A stretch of DNA of 64,000 nucleotides from Rhodanobacteraceae bacterium ZG21-1 (GCA_021390615.1 JAJEJU010000025.1:744001-808000); one strand, 5' to 3'. Shown: positions 1-9,619, counted from the stretch's first letter. Notes: generated by a model not told the origin, from the letters alone. Made by a program: numbers and translations.

Positions 1-595
1 CGTGCTCGCGCAGCACCCAATGCGCACCGGCGAAATGCTCCGGCGCCAGGCTGCGCCGGCGCGCCAGCGGATGGTCGAGCGGCGCGCACACCACCAGGGC
101 GTCGTCGCGCCAGGGCTGCACGTCGAGCAGCGGATGCGCCACCGGGCCTTCCACGCAGCCCAGGTCCAGGCTGTGGTCCAGCACGCCGGCGGCGATCGCC
201 TCGGTGTTGGCCACGCGCAGGCGGATCGCCACCTGCGGCTGGGCGCGCACGAAGGCGCCGAGCAGCTCGCCCACGCGGTAATTGCCCACCGTGTTGCTGG
301 CGCCCAGGCGCAGCTCGCCGGCCAGCGCCTCGCTGGCGCCGCCGCGCCGGCCGAACTCGGCGAGCCGCTCGAGCAGTTCCTGCGCCAGCGGCAGCAGCTC
401 GCGGCCGCGCGCATTCAGGCGCAGGCGGCCGCGTTCGCGATCGAATACCTGCTCGTCAAGCTGACGCTCCATTTCCGCGAGCGCCATGCTGGCGGCCGGC
501 TGGGTCAGGTGCAGCCGTTCGGCGGCGGCGCGCACGCTGCCGAGCAGGGCGACTTGTGCAAACACTTCGAGCTGGCGCGGGCTGATATTGATCAT
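1..595 (-). CDS. LysR-family transcriptional regulator (partial, YeiE-like)
   Basis: This is the N-terminal 198 codons of a LysR-type regulator; the C-terminus lies beyond the left edge. The protein opens MINISPRQLEVFAQVALLGS and continues with the classical LysR winged helix (RAAAERLHLTQPAASMALAE), followed by the start of the effector-binding domain. ATG at 595 is chosen because the only nearby upstream ATG (603) runs straight into a stop. It is divergent from a YeiH-type exporter 87 bp away, the same arrangement as yeiE/yeiH in enterobacteria, so control of that exporter is the natural inference. The family is certain from the HTH. The YeiE assignment rests on context only. Confidence 0.85.
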   Translation of the reverse strand, partial: MINISPRQLEVFAQVALLGSVRAAAERLHLTQPAASMALAEMERQLDEQVFDRERGRLRLNARGRELLPLAQELLERLAEFGRRGGASEALAGELRLGASNTVGNYRVGELLGAFVRAQPQVAIRLRVANTEAIAAGVLDHSLDLGCVEGPVAHPLLDVQPWRDDALVVCAPLDHPLARRRSLAPEHFAGAHWVLREH

Positions 596-682
596 CAATC
601 CATCTTATATGAAGGATCAGATATTCCAAATTTTCTTGATGGATGACGGCGCGGACAATGGCCGGGAATCGAGGAATCCGCC

Positions 683-1726
683 ATGCACACCATCGCCGCT
701 CCCACCGCCACCCCGAATTCGCCGCTGCGCAGCCACGCGTCAGGGCTGCTGCTCGCCAGCGGCATCGCCCTGCTCGCGCTCGGCCTGGGGCGCTGGCTGC
801 CGCTGATCGGCGGGCCGGTGTTCGGCATCGTGCTGGGCATCCTGGTGCGCAACCTGCTGCGCCCGGGCGAGGTCTACGCCGCCGGCCTGCGCTTCGCCGG
901 CAAGCAGGTGCTGCAGTGGTCGATCATCGCGCTGGGCTTCGGTCTCAGCCTGACCCAGGTGGCCAAGACCGGCCTGGAATCGCTGGCGGTGACCCTGGTG
1001 ACCATGAGCATGGCCTTTCTCGCCGCCTGGCTGCTCGGCCGCCTGCTCGGCGTGCACGACAAGCTGAAGATCCTGATCGGCGTCGGCACGGCGATCTGCG
1101 GCGGTTCGGCAATCGCCGCGGTGACCCCGATCATCAAGCCGGACGAGCACGACACCGCCTTCGCGATCTCCACCATCTTCCTGTTCAACCTCGTGGCGGT
1201 GCTGCTGTTCCCTCTGCTCGGCCACCTGATGCACTTGTCCGACCTCGGCTTCGGCCTGTGGGCGGGCACGGCGATCAACGACACCTCCTCGGTGGTGGCC
1301 GCCGGCTACAGCTACAGCAAGACGGCGGGCGACTACGCCACCATCGTCAAGCTCACCCGCGCCACCCTGATCGTGCCGATCTGCCTCGCCCTGGCGTTTG
1401 CCGTGGCCTGGCGCGAGAAGCGCCGGGCCGGCCAGACGGCCGCCGGCAGCGATTTCCGGCTGAGCCGGATCTTCCCCTGGTTCATCCTGTGGTTCCTGGT
1501 CGCCTCCGCAGTCCGCACCGCCGGCATCGTGCCCGCAGCACTGCTGCCGGCGATCCACGCCGGCGCCGAATTCCTGATCATCGTCGCGCTCACCGCCATC
1601 GGCCTGTCGGCCGACCTGCGCAAGATGGCAGCCACGGGCGTGCGCCCGATCCTGCTGGGTCTCGGGGTGTGGGCCGCCGTGGCGGTCAGCAGCCTGCTGG
1701 TGCAGATGGCGATCGGCCAGCTCTAG
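683..1726 (+). CDS. yeiH: YeiH/UPF0324-family putative sulfate/sulfite exporter
   Basis: This is a 347-residue polytopic inner-membrane protein of the YeiH (UPF0324) family, thought to export sulfite or sulfate-type anions. About ten hydrophobic segments are visible. Family-typical stretches include ICGGSAIAAVTPIIKPDEHD near residues 140-160 and WAGTAINDTSSVVAAGYSYS near 195-215. ATG at 683 has a good ribosome site (GAGGA, 7 nt upstream). A divergent LysR gene starts 87 bp away and probably regulates it. A decayed second copy of the same gene lies at about 2950-3590. The substrate is inferred from the family. Confidence 0.9.
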   Translation: MHTIAAPTATPNSPLRSHASGLLLASGIALLALGLGRWLPLIGGPVFGIVLGILVRNLLRPGEVYAAGLRFAGKQVLQWSIIALGFGLSLTQVAKTGLESLAVTLVTMSMAFLAAWLLGRLLGVHDKLKILIGVGTAICGGSAIAAVTPIIKPDEHDTAFAISTIFLFNLVAVLLFPLLGHLMHLSDLGFGLWAGTAINDTSSVVAAGYSYSKTAGDYATIVKLTRATLIVPICLALAFAVAWREKRRAGQTAAGSDFRLSRIFPWFILWFLVASAVRTAGIVPAALLPAIHAGAEFLIIVALTAIGLSADLRKMAATGVRPILLGLGVWAAVAVSSLLVQMAIGQL

Positions 1727-1814
1727 CCCGCCGGGCACGCATCGCGCGGCATGGCCGGGCGATGCGTGCCTAAGCTTGGACGAACCAGGCGATGTTTCCT
1801 GCGATGGAAGCCGC

Positions 1815-2609
1815 CTAGCGCAGCGCGATGGCGAGGCGATCCCACAGCCTCACGCGCTGTTCGATCGCATCCAGGGCCGCGGTGAGCATCTCGATGCGGG
1901 CGTCCTCGTCGCTGCCGAGCACATCGGCGATCAGCGCGTTCGCGGCGGGACCGTGGCTGTCGCCATCCAGCTCGATATGCCGCTGCAGATAGAACACGAA
2001 CATCGGCGCTTCGGCAGGGCTGATCGACCAGTTGCGCATCAGGCTTTCGAACATCTGCGGGATGGCGTCCTCGCGGCCGTAGAAGAAGCTGCCGAGCACC
2101 TCGTGCGGCTTGCCGTACAGCGAAGTCTTCAGGGTCGAGCGGACGAAATCCTTGACCGGCTGCGGCGCCTCGGCCTGGCGGATCGCGCGCTCCGCCGGCA
2201 CGCCGTCGACAAGCGCCTCGACCATCTGCCGGATCGCATCGTTGGGCGCGCCGATCTCGTCCATCGCGCGCAGATACAGCTCGAAGTGGCTGCAGTGTCG
2301 ACCGTCGGGCGTTTCGTCGCTTTCCTCGCCGAGCACGATTTCGTTGATCAGGCGGGCGGCGACGCTGCTGCGCGGCGGCAGCCAGGGCAAGGTGGTGCAG
2401 GTGAATTCATTCTGCAGCCGTTTTACCAGGGACATAAAATCCCAAACCGCGAAAACATGCCAGGACATAAAGGTGCGCAAATCGTCCATGGTCTTGATTT
2501 TCTCGAAAACCGGGTGATGTTTCATCAAGCGGCCACGTTCGCGCAATTTCTTTTCCAACTGCGCACGGCGGGACAAGACATCGTCGGCAACAATATCTAT
2601 TGCAGTCAT
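1815..2609 (-). CDS. DUF3050 family protein (haem-oxygenase-like fold)
   Basis: This 264-residue cytosolic protein matches the DUF3050 family, predicted to adopt an all-helical haem-oxygenase-like fold. Conserved-looking histidine/acidic segments are SWHVFAVWDFMSLVKRLQ near the N-terminus, HCSHFELYLRAMDEIG in the middle and RHIELDGDSHGPAANAL near the C-terminus. They could form a metal or haem site, but the reaction is unknown. ATG at 2609 is preferred to an in-frame ATG at 2633 because AGGGGG sits 6-7 nt upstream of it. The gene stands alone: it faces yeiH tail to tail and is divergent from the yeiH pseudogene. Confidence 0.8.
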   Translation of the reverse strand: MTAIDIVADDVLSRRAQLEKKLRERGRLMKHHPVFEKIKTMDDLRTFMSWHVFAVWDFMSLVKRLQNEFTCTTLPWLPPRSSVAARLINEIVLGEESDETPDGRHCSHFELYLRAMDEIGAPNDAIRQMVEALVDGVPAERAIRQAEAPQPVKDFVRSTLKTSLYGKPHEVLGSFFYGREDAIPQMFESLMRNWSISPAEAPMFVFYLQRHIELDGDSHGPAANALIADVLGSDEDARIEMLTAALDAIEQRVRLWDRLAIALR

Positions 2610-2949
2610 ATGAACCCCCTGATTGTTTGGCACGCACAGGCCTTCGAACGATTATCGAATACCTGTTGCGCGGCGACTTGGCGAAACGGCGACTCGGACC
2701 AGCCCGCCCGTAAACGGGAGAGCATCAGGCGCCGCCACGGTGTCCACACCGTTTCGGCGCCGTCCGTTTGCCTGCCCAACGGGCATGCGGCACGCATCCC
2801 GAATGACATCATTAAATGAGCAGGCCCGATCTACTATACGATCAATTTCGTCATCGACTGTGATTTAAATCGCTAAATCCGGCAACAACTGGATAATCGT
2901 CCAAACTCGTGATGACGCATTAAGAACCAGGAAATAAGTCACGTTTATT
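2610..2949. other. Gene-free stretch with a long imperfect hairpin
   Basis: No convincing coding sequence is present. The main structure is a hairpin at 2728-2761: GGCGCCG (2728-2734) pairs with CGGCGCC (2755-2761), and inside it ACGGTGT (2737-2743) pairs with ACACCGT (2746-2752). A small CCCGT-AA-ACGGG hairpin lies just before it. No T-run follows, so a terminator is not clear. It sits about 120 bp upstream of the DUF3050 start and may belong to that gene's 5' region. Confidence 0.5.
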
Positions 2950-3590
2950 GCCGGGCGCCTGGACTGCTTCGCCATTCGCAGGCAACGGCCGCGCGCCGCG
3001 TATGACAAGCCGAAGACCGTGACAGGCAACGGCCCGTCGATGGCTGCGCCCCCGATCACCAAGCCGGACGAGCACGACGACGCCTTCATGGCCGTCATCA
3101 TCTTCCTGTTCCAGTGGGCGCCGGTGCTGTGGTTGCGCTGCCCGGTCGTCGGCGACCGTCCGATTTCGGCTTCGATCCGTGAACCTGCACATGGATCAAC
3201 GACGGCTCGCAGCGCTGGCAACTGGCGGCCACGCCAGCGTCGTCAAGTCCGCCCGCGCCACGCCGATCGTCTCGATATGCCCCGCCCTTCGCCACGATCC
3301 GACAGCGATGCGACAACCACGGCCGGTCGGCCCGGGTGGGCTGGCGGCAGTCGTCCCGTGGCCAATCCTCCGGCTCTTGATCGACCAGGCTCGCCCACGC
3401 CGTGGCCCAATGCAACGACGATCTACGGGACCACATCGCTCCTGATCGTCGACGCACGCGCCACCATCGGCCCGTCAGCGGCCCAGTGCAAGATGACTGC
3501 CGCCGCCCTGTCAGGTCCTTCGCATATGGGCCGCCACCGCGATCGGCAGCCTGCCGATGCACTTGGCGATAGGCGGCCACGCCCGAATCA
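2950..3590 (+). pseudogene. Decayed second copy of yeiH
   Basis: This stretch is colinear with codons of about 110-340 of the intact yeiH at 683-1726 but is broken by indels and stops. The clearest match is at 3055-3120, ITKPDEHDDAFMAVIIFLF against IIKPDEHDTAFAISTIFLF of the intact copy. It continues in shifted frames at 3190-3300 (WINDGSQRW, then VVKSARATPIVSICPAL against IVKLTRATLIVPICLAL). Further colinear DNA matches the TM region and the CKMTAA segment (3490-3505) opposite RKMAATG. No single frame is open throughout and there is no plausible start. It is a degenerate paralogue or relic of a duplication, not a working gene. Confidence 0.75.
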
Positions 3591-4193
3591 ATCGATGGTG
3601 TGCACGTACAGCCAGCGGTGGCCGTCGAAGAAGTAATCGTCTGCTTGAGCTTCGATATCGCCGAATTCGAAGCCGGCATGCTTCGCATCGAAACGTTCAA
3701 TGTCGCCCTCTCCAGGCGTGTAGAGATAGTCATCCGTATGCTTGTAAAGCCCGGGCGGTACCGTGCCGACGTATACGTACTGATACGACAAGCGCCAGCT
3801 TCCGAGCGTATCGATGCGCCAGCCTCTTGCGCGACGCACAGCTGCCACCAGGCGATAGCTGTCCTGCGACTTCGACGGCAGCACCAGCATCACGTCGTCG
3901 CGGCCATCGCCATCGACGTCGGCATTCGCGACCAGCAGACAGGTGTCCGTAGCGCGCTTACCCGCCGGATAGGCATCGGCTGGCGAGTCACTGCTCGATG
4001 GCAGTCGCTCATGCGGAAAGCGCGACTGCAACATGCGTTGCAGATCGGAAGGCAGCTTGTCAGTGCATGGATCAGCCATCACCGCCGATGAGAGCAGCAG
4101 CCACAAGAGAGCTATCGCCGATCGCAGCGCAGGCTGGGATAGTCTCCGGCCACGCCGACAACACCGCGAGAATCTCGCCGTCAGCGCAGGCAT
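3588..4193 (-). CDS. Hypothetical exported protein with an FG-GAP-like acidic motif
   Basis: This 201-residue protein of unknown function has an arginine-rich N-terminus followed by a hydrophobic stretch (residues 24-38) and a likely signal-peptidase site after AVMA40, so export is expected. Residues 92-100 read DVDGDGRDD, a calcium-loop-like motif typical of FG-GAP/VCBS repeats. The C-terminal half is rich in Tyr, Asp and Trp. It begins 10 bp after tsaB ends, so it is probably co-transcribed with creD and tsaB. The ribosome site is weak and the N-terminus before the signal peptide is rather long, so the true start may lie further inside. Confidence 0.6.
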   Translation of the reverse strand: MPALTARFSRCCRRGRRLSQPALRSAIALLWLLLSSAVMADPCTDKLPSDLQRMLQSRFPHERLPSSSDSPADAYPAGKRATDTCLLVANADVDGDGRDDVMLVLPSKSQDSYRLVAAVRRARGWRIDTLGSWRLSYQYVYVGTVPPGLYKHTDDYLYTPGEGDIERFDAKHAGFEFGDIEAQADDYFFDGHRWLYVHTID

Positions 4194-4203
4194 GCGATTG
4201 CGC

Positions 4204-4920
4204 TCAGGCGCGCCCTTGCTCGACCAGGGTCAAGGCGACCTTGTCGCGCAGATAGACCGGCAGCGCCAGCTCCGGCGCGAGCACGTGCCCGGCGCGGAAT
4301 TCGGCTGCCGCCAGCACGGCAACGTGGCGCGCCTGCGGGTAGCGTGCGCCGTCGGCACTGCGCAGCGGCCCGGTCAGACGGGCCTGGATCGGCTCCGCAT
4401 AGGTGGCCCAGCCGCTGCCGACCACATGCCAGCCGGACGCTGCCGAAAGCTGCAGCGTCTCCGCGGCAGTGACGCGCTCGGCATCCAGCGCAAGCAGCTC
4501 GCCGGCGCCGCTGCGCCGATAGCTGGCGGCGTAGATCTCGCCCATGCGCGCATCGATCACCGCAAGCACTGCCGCCTCGTCGCCCTGCCCGAGCTCGTCG
4601 CTCTCGGTCCAAGGCGCCTCCAGCGCCAAAGCAGCCAGGGAGGACACGGTGATTACCGGCAGGTCGAGCGCCAGCGCCATGCCCTGGGCCAGCGAGATGC
4701 CGAGCCGTACCCCGGTGAACGCGCCCGGCCCACGCCCTACCGCGATGGCATCCAGCGCGTGCCGGCTGATGCCGGCCTCGGCGAGCAAGGCGTCGGCCAT
4801 CGGCAGGACCAGCTCGGCATGGCGGCGCGGCGCGAGTTCGCTGCGGGCGATCACGTCGTCGCCGTGGACCAGGGCGACGGAGCAGGCTTCGGTGGCGGTT
4901 TCGATGGCGAGCAGGTTCAT
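4204..4920 (-). CDS. tsaB: tRNA threonylcarbamoyladenosine biosynthesis protein TsaB
   Basis: TsaB (YeaZ) is the non-catalytic partner of TsaD in making the t6A37 modification on ANN-decoding tRNAs. The 238-residue protein starts MNLLAIETATEACSVALV and has the RGPGAFTGVRLGISLAQG segment (residues 63-80), both family signatures of the ASKHA fold. Its length is normal for proteobacterial TsaB. The ATG at 4920 overlaps the last base of the creD stop (TGATG), which argues for translational coupling. A second ATG lies one codon upstream. Confidence 0.95.
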   Translation of the reverse strand: MNLLAIETATEACSVALVHGDDVIARSELAPRRHAELVLPMADALLAEAGISRHALDAIAVGRGPGAFTGVRLGISLAQGMALALDLPVITVSSLAALALEAPWTESDELGQGDEAAVLAVIDARMGEIYAASYRRSGAGELLALDAERVTAAETLQLSAASGWHVVGSGWATYAEPIQARLTGPLRSADGARYPQARHVAVLAAAEFRAGHVLAPELALPVYLRDKVALTLVEQGRA

Positions 4921-6263
4921 CATCGTTCCATGGTAGCGGCCGGAGCCGACGGAGGCGATGCCGGCAGATCGTGGTACCAGTCGATGCGCCGGGTCAGGTA
5001 CATCAGCAGCGCGACGGTGGCGAGCAAGACCACGGCGCCGATCAGCAGCGCGTACTGCTCGGTGGCGATCAGCCCGTACAGCATGGCGTAGACCAGGCTG
5101 AGGATACCGCCCAGCAGCAGGCCGGCACGGCGCGCGTGCAACACGGCCGCGGCATAGCCGGCGACGATCAGCACCACCGCCACCGCCGCAACCAGATAAG
5201 CCCACTCGAAGCCGATCTGCTCGGACAAGGCCAATAGCAGCACGTAGAACGTGGCCAGTGCGGCGCCGACCAGCAGGTATTGCACCGGATGCACGCGCAG
5301 CTTGCGCAGCACCTCGACCAGGAAGAACGCCACGAAGGTCATCGCGATAAACAGCAGGCCGTACTTGCCGGCCCGTTCATTGCGCTGGTACACGTCCACC
5401 GGCTGATACAGCTCGACGCCGAAGGACGACGCGCCCACTTCGTTCTCGGCCACGCCGTCGCTCCACCACTGGCCGTAGCTGCGGTTGAGATCCAGGGTAT
5501 GCCAGTGCGCGCTGAAACCCTGCGCATCCACCGTGTGCTCCAGCGGCAGCACCGCGCCGGCGAAACTGGGGTCGGGCCAGGGCGCGCGCATGCGCACATC
5601 GGTCGTCCGCGCCAGCGGCAGCAACTGCAAGGACTCGGTGCCAGCCAGGGTCAGCTGCACGTCGAAATCGATCGACTGACCGTCGAAGGCATCCAGATCC
5701 ACCGGCACGGTAATGGTGGAGAGGCCGGCCACCCGCGTCGCCGACGAATGGAAACGCATGGGCTTGCCGTTGATGCGCAGCTGGCCGACGTCCTGCAGGC
5801 CATGCAGGTCGGCCACCAGCAGTTGCAGCTCGGCCTTCGAGCCCTGCCATTGCGCCGTGCTCAGCCGACGATCCTGTGCGATGTCCTCGGGCAGGAAGCG
5901 CCCGTTGAGATGCAGCGTGGCGGCATACAGCGGGGCCGCATACATGCCGTAGCGGCGCGTGTGCACGCTGAGCTGCGCCTCCACTTGCAGCTGTTCGGCC
6001 AGCACCGTGTCGTTGCCCAGCTGCTGCTCAGGCGGCTGGCCATTGCCGCGATCGACCAGGCGCTGGGTGGGCACGTGCAGGATCAGCCCGCCCAGCACCT
6101 GCCGCCCGCCCCAGCCTTCGGCGATGCGGGCGACGGTGGCCTCGCGCAGCTGCTGCCGTTCCGCGATCAGTCCGCGCACCTGCATCAGCGGGATCAGCAT
6201 GAACAAGGCCAGGATGCCGATGCCGAGCACCTTGGCGGTCGGGTTCTGCGTCCATTTCGACAT
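4920..6263 (-). CDS. creD: Cell envelope integrity protein CreD
   Basis: CreD is an inner-membrane protein first known from the E. coli CreBC regulon, linked to envelope integrity and colicin tolerance. The 447-residue protein has an N-terminal TM helix (residues 13-30), a long periplasmic region including RYGMYAAPLYAATLHLNGRF near residue 105, and five or six TM helices in the C-terminal third. The ribosome site GGAG lies 8 nt before ATG 6263. It is first in a probable operon with tsaB (1-bp overlap) and the exported hypothetical. No creBC genes are nearby, so regulation is not evident. Confidence 0.92.
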   Translation of the reverse strand: MSKWTQNPTAKVLGIGILALFMLIPLMQVRGLIAERQQLREATVARIAEGWGGRQVLGGLILHVPTQRLVDRGNGQPPEQQLGNDTVLAEQLQVEAQLSVHTRRYGMYAAPLYAATLHLNGRFLPEDIAQDRRLSTAQWQGSKAELQLLVADLHGLQDVGQLRINGKPMRFHSSATRVAGLSTITVPVDLDAFDGQSIDFDVQLTLAGTESLQLLPLARTTDVRMRAPWPDPSFAGAVLPLEHTVDAQGFSAHWHTLDLNRSYGQWWSDGVAENEVGASSFGVELYQPVDVYQRNERAGKYGLLFIAMTFVAFFLVEVLRKLRVHPVQYLLVGAALATFYVLLLALSEQIGFEWAYLVAAVAVVLIVAGYAAAVLHARRAGLLLGGILSLVYAMLYGLIATEQYALLIGAVVLLATVALLMYLTRRIDWYHDLPASPPSAPAATMER

Positions 6264-7069
6264 GTATCTGCTCCGATTAACAGGTGGTGATCGCGCAGGA
6301 CCGAGCGCGACTCATCAGGACGATCATCCATCCGCGCAGCCGGATTCGTGCCATCGGCCGATACGGTTCCGGCACGGCTGCGCAGCAGCCATCACGATGC
6401 CGCTCTTTGAGGGTGCTCACGCGCGAGCCTCCCGGTATTGCAGGGATGGCTGCATACCGGCGCAAAGGCTCGCCATCCTGCCGGCGATCGCCTTTATCAG
6501 GGTCGCCGGTCGTGCACCCAAGCCGTGATCGTTCGCCCGATGCCCGTCGACGCCTCGATGAGGCTTACGGACAAGAATTTCTGGATGGGCTTTGCGGTGC
6601 GTCCTGAAGGTCGCGCCGACAGGAATCCCGAGCAGGTGCTGTTCGCCGCGCTGCGCATCCGTCCATGCCATGGCTGCGTGTCCGAACAGGAAGCGGATGC
6701 GGTGACCGCGGCCAAGGCTCGCGCAACCAAGCATGGAATGGTTCCTTGCAAGGGTGCTCGAGGCCTTGTCACCCGCGACAGCAGTCTCGCGCAAGGCGTA
6801 CTCCGCGGGTGCGCGTTGAGCCTCGCGGCGACCCGGCTCGCAGACGCTGCGCGTCGGCGCCCGCTTCATTGCCCAGGCACCGGATAAGACTACGAACACT
6901 GTCGGTCTTGCATCGCACATGCGACCACCGCCCCTGCTTTGCCCTGGCACTTATCCATCCGATGCCGCGAGGATGGGGTGCAGCGAGCATCGACCCGGCG
7001 GATGACCTGCGAAAGGCGTCATCGGGCCGCCACGCGGGCGGCTTTGTGCCGAAATGCGGCGGTTGCGCC
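6264..7069. other. 806-bp region without a convincing gene
   Basis: This stretch lies between creD and the VOC gene. Open frames of 60-177 codons exist on both strands, but none shows a start with a ribosome site, a recognisable domain or a plausible amino-acid composition. It may be a decayed gene or an intergenic repeat. I could not identify it. Confidence 0.45.
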
Positions 7070-7456
7070 CTACTTGTCGGCTGCTTTGGCTGCCGGCGGC
7101 TGCCACAGCTCGACGCGGTGGCCTTCCGGATCGGTGATCCAGCCGAAGCGGCCGAATTCGCTGTCGTCGACGCGCTCGTCCACCGCCACGCCGTCGGCGC
7201 GCAACTGCGCCAGCAAGGCGTCGAGGTCGTCGACCTGGAAATTCAGCATGAAGGCCTGCTGGCTCGAGCCGAAATATTCGGTGTCGGCCGCGAACGGCGT
7301 CCACAGCGTGTAGCCGGCAGGCGCTTCACCTTCGCGGAAGCGTGCGCCGCCCCAAGGGTTGATCTTGAGGCCGAGATGCTGCGCATACCACGCGTCCAGC
7401 GCCTTCGGATCGGCTGCCCTGAAGAAAATCCCGCCCAAACCCACGACCTTGGCCAT
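7070..7456 (-). CDS. VOC-superfamily (glyoxalase/dioxygenase fold) protein
   Basis: This 128-residue single-domain protein has the vicinal-oxygen-chelate fold. Landmarks are FFRAADPKALDAWYAQHLGL (residues 11-30), where the early helix follows the first strand, and DPEGHRVELWQPP (residues 109-121), where Glu117 occupies the usual metal-ligand position. Members often bind a metal and act on glyoxals, aromatics or antibiotics; the substrate here cannot be read. ATG at 7456 has GGAG about 8 nt upstream. It follows the helicase gene by 32 bp on the same strand and may be co-transcribed. Confidence 0.85.
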   Translation of the reverse strand: MAKVVGLGGIFFRAADPKALDAWYAQHLGLKINPWGGARFREGEAPAGYTLWTPFAADTEYFGSSQQAFMLNFQVDDLDALLAQLRADGVAVDERVDDSEFGRFGWITDPEGHRVELWQPPAAKAADK

Positions 7457-7488
7457 GCCATGTGCTCCGCCCCGGAATGGCTGCGAGT

Positions 7489-9447
7489 CTATACCGGCGG
7501 CGCCGCGCCGGTCGCCACCGGGGCGAAGAACGCCTGCACCTCGGCCAGCTCGCGGGTGCGCGGCATTGCCGGCAGGCTGGCCAGGAACAGCTTTCCATAG
7601 CCCTTGCCGAGCAGGCGCGGGTCGCACAGCACCAGCACGCCGCGGTCGTGCACGTCGCGGATCAGGCGGCCGGCGCCCTGTTTCAGCGCGATCACCGCAT
7701 TCGGCACCTGCCAGCCCATGAACGGATTGACGCCCTGTTGCGTCAACGCATCCAGCCGCGCCATCAGCACCGGATCGTCCGGCGCGGCGAACGGCAGCTT
7801 GTCGATCGCCACCACACTGAGCGCCTCGCCGGCCACGTCGACACCCTCCCAGAAACTGGCCGCGCCGAGCAGCACGCCCTGCCCGCTGGCGCGGAATTCT
7901 TCCAGCAGCTGATGCCGCGGCGCGCTGCCCTGCACGAACAGCGGCCAGGGGATCTTGCCTTCGAGCAGCTCCGCGGCGCGGCGCAGCGCACGATGCGAGG
8001 TGAACAGCAGGAAGGCGCGTCCGCCGGAAGCCTGCAGCACCGGCAGCACCGCTTCGATCACCCGCTCGGTATAGCCGCGCCCATCGCGCTCCGGTGCATT
8101 CGGGTCGGGCAGGCCTGAAGGCAGATAGCACAGCGCCTGGCGCGCATAGTCGAACGGGCTTTCCAGGCTCAGCGTGGTCGGCTCGTCCAGGCCCAGCTGC
8201 CGCGCGAAGTGACCGAAGTCGCCGGCTACCGACAAGGTCGCCGAGGTGTGGATCCACGCCGCCGGCATGCGTTCGCGCAGTGCGCGCATCGGCGCGGCCA
8301 GATCCAGCGGCGTGGCGTACAGCGCGAAGCCGCGCGGGAACTGTTCGTACCAGCGCACGTCCTGCTCGCCGCCTCGTTCGACGATGCGCTCCAGCCGCTC
8401 GCTCATCAGCGCGGCGCGCTCGTGCAGGTTGGCGAAGCCGCGGGTGCGCTCCGCCTGCGAGGCCAGCAGGTCGCACAGCACCGCCAGCAGTTCGTGCAGA
8501 TCGTGCAGCAGATCGCCGACCTCGGCGCGTTCCTCCAGCAGCTGAAAAGCGCCGCGCTGGGGCAGCGGATCCAGCGCCAGGCGCAGCCGCCGCACCACGT
8601 CCTGCAGGGATTCGACCGGCTCCAGCAACAGGCCGATCGCGCCGGTGACGCCATTGCATTCGGCCAGCGCGTCCTGCGCCAGCTCGGTCAGCTGGCGCGC
8701 GCTGATGCTGTGCGAGAAGAACTGGCCGGCCAGCTCCGGAATCTGGTGCGCCTCGTCCAGGATGAAGGCCGCCGCGCCGGGCAGGATTTCGCCGAAACCC
8801 TCCTGCTTCAGCGCGAGATCAGCGAACAGCAGATGGTGATTGACCACCACGATGTCGGCTTCCAGCGCCTCGCGCCGTGCCTTCACCACGTAGCAATCGT
8901 CGAAGAACGGACACTCCACGCCCAGGCAGTTCTCCGGCGTCGAGGTGACCCGCGGCCACAGCGTCGACTCTTCCGGCACCTCGGCCAGTTCCATGCGATC
9001 GCCATGACGCGTGCGCGCCGACCAGGCGCGGATCGCCGCCAGCTGCGCCGCCTGCGTCCGCTCGAAGGCGATGCCCTCGCGCACGGTCTGGTCGAGCCGG
9101 TACAGGCATAGGTAATTCGCACGCCCCTTCAGCAGCGCGGTCTTCAGACGCGCGCCCAGCACCGAGCGCACCTTGGGCAGGTCGCGGAAATACAGCTGGT
9201 CCTGCAGCGCCTTGGTGCCGGTGGAAACGATCACGCGCTCGCCGGACAGCATCGCCGGCACCAGGTAGGCGTAGGTCTTGCCGGTGCCGGTGCCGGCCTC
9301 GGCGATCAAGGTCTCGCGCTGGGCGATGGCCTGCGCCACCGCGCGCGCCATCACCTGCTGCGCCTCGCGCGGCGCGAAATTCGGCAGCTCGCGGGCGAAC
9401 GGGCCGTCGGCGCCAAGCAGGGCGGCGCTGTCGTCAGGATCGATCAT
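7489..9447 (-). CDS. YoaA/DinG-family ATP-dependent DNA helicase
   Basis: This 652-residue superfamily 2 helicase is of the XPD/DinG type, closest in size and layout to E. coli YoaA. Walker A is AGTGTGKT (residues 51-58) and the DEAH box is at residues 231-234. Four cysteines (114, 174, 179, 185) are spaced like the 4Fe-4S cluster ligands of this family. It should unwind DNA 5' to 3' and act in replication-fork repair. The start at 9447 has AGGGG directly against the ATG, which is unusually close, so the exact start is uncertain. The neighbouring VOC gene may be in the same transcript. Confidence 0.9.
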   Translation of the reverse strand: MIDPDDSAALLGADGPFARELPNFAPREAQQVMARAVAQAIAQRETLIAEAGTGTGKTYAYLVPAMLSGERVIVSTGTKALQDQLYFRDLPKVRSVLGARLKTALLKGRANYLCLYRLDQTVREGIAFERTQAAQLAAIRAWSARTRHGDRMELAEVPEESTLWPRVTSTPENCLGVECPFFDDCYVVKARREALEADIVVVNHHLLFADLALKQEGFGEILPGAAAFILDEAHQIPELAGQFFSHSISARQLTELAQDALAECNGVTGAIGLLLEPVESLQDVVRRLRLALDPLPQRGAFQLLEERAEVGDLLHDLHELLAVLCDLLASQAERTRGFANLHERAALMSERLERIVERGGEQDVRWYEQFPRGFALYATPLDLAAPMRALRERMPAAWIHTSATLSVAGDFGHFARQLGLDEPTTLSLESPFDYARQALCYLPSGLPDPNAPERDGRGYTERVIEAVLPVLQASGGRAFLLFTSHRALRRAAELLEGKIPWPLFVQGSAPRHQLLEEFRASGQGVLLGAASFWEGVDVAGEALSVVAIDKLPFAAPDDPVLMARLDALTQQGVNPFMGWQVPNAVIALKQGAGRLIRDVHDRGVLVLCDPRLLGKGYGKLFLASLPAMPRTRELAEVQAFFAPVATGAAPPV

Positions 9448-9619
9448 CCCCTAAGTATCGCCGACCCAGTGCATCGCGCAAACGCATCGAGTCGCGCAGG
9501 CATGCCCGGGGTGCAATTGGGCATATTGCGGTCAGGCTGAACATGCGTTCCAGTAGACACTGAACATCTTGTCGACTCTGACCTGGGTGTCGAGGTGTGC
9601 TTATGGCCAAGTTCGGGAA

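Noticed and set aside
596-682. A TetR-like operator between the LysR and yeiH genes (ATATGAAGGATCAGATAT)
   Set aside because: Only the left half resembles the 7-4-7 site; the right half does not pair with it. It is more likely a LysR-type site, which I could not define.
6417-6950. A 177-codon minus-strand frame and an overlapping + frame of similar size
   Set aside because: Neither has a ribosome site, domain or plausible composition; recorded as a gene-free stretch.
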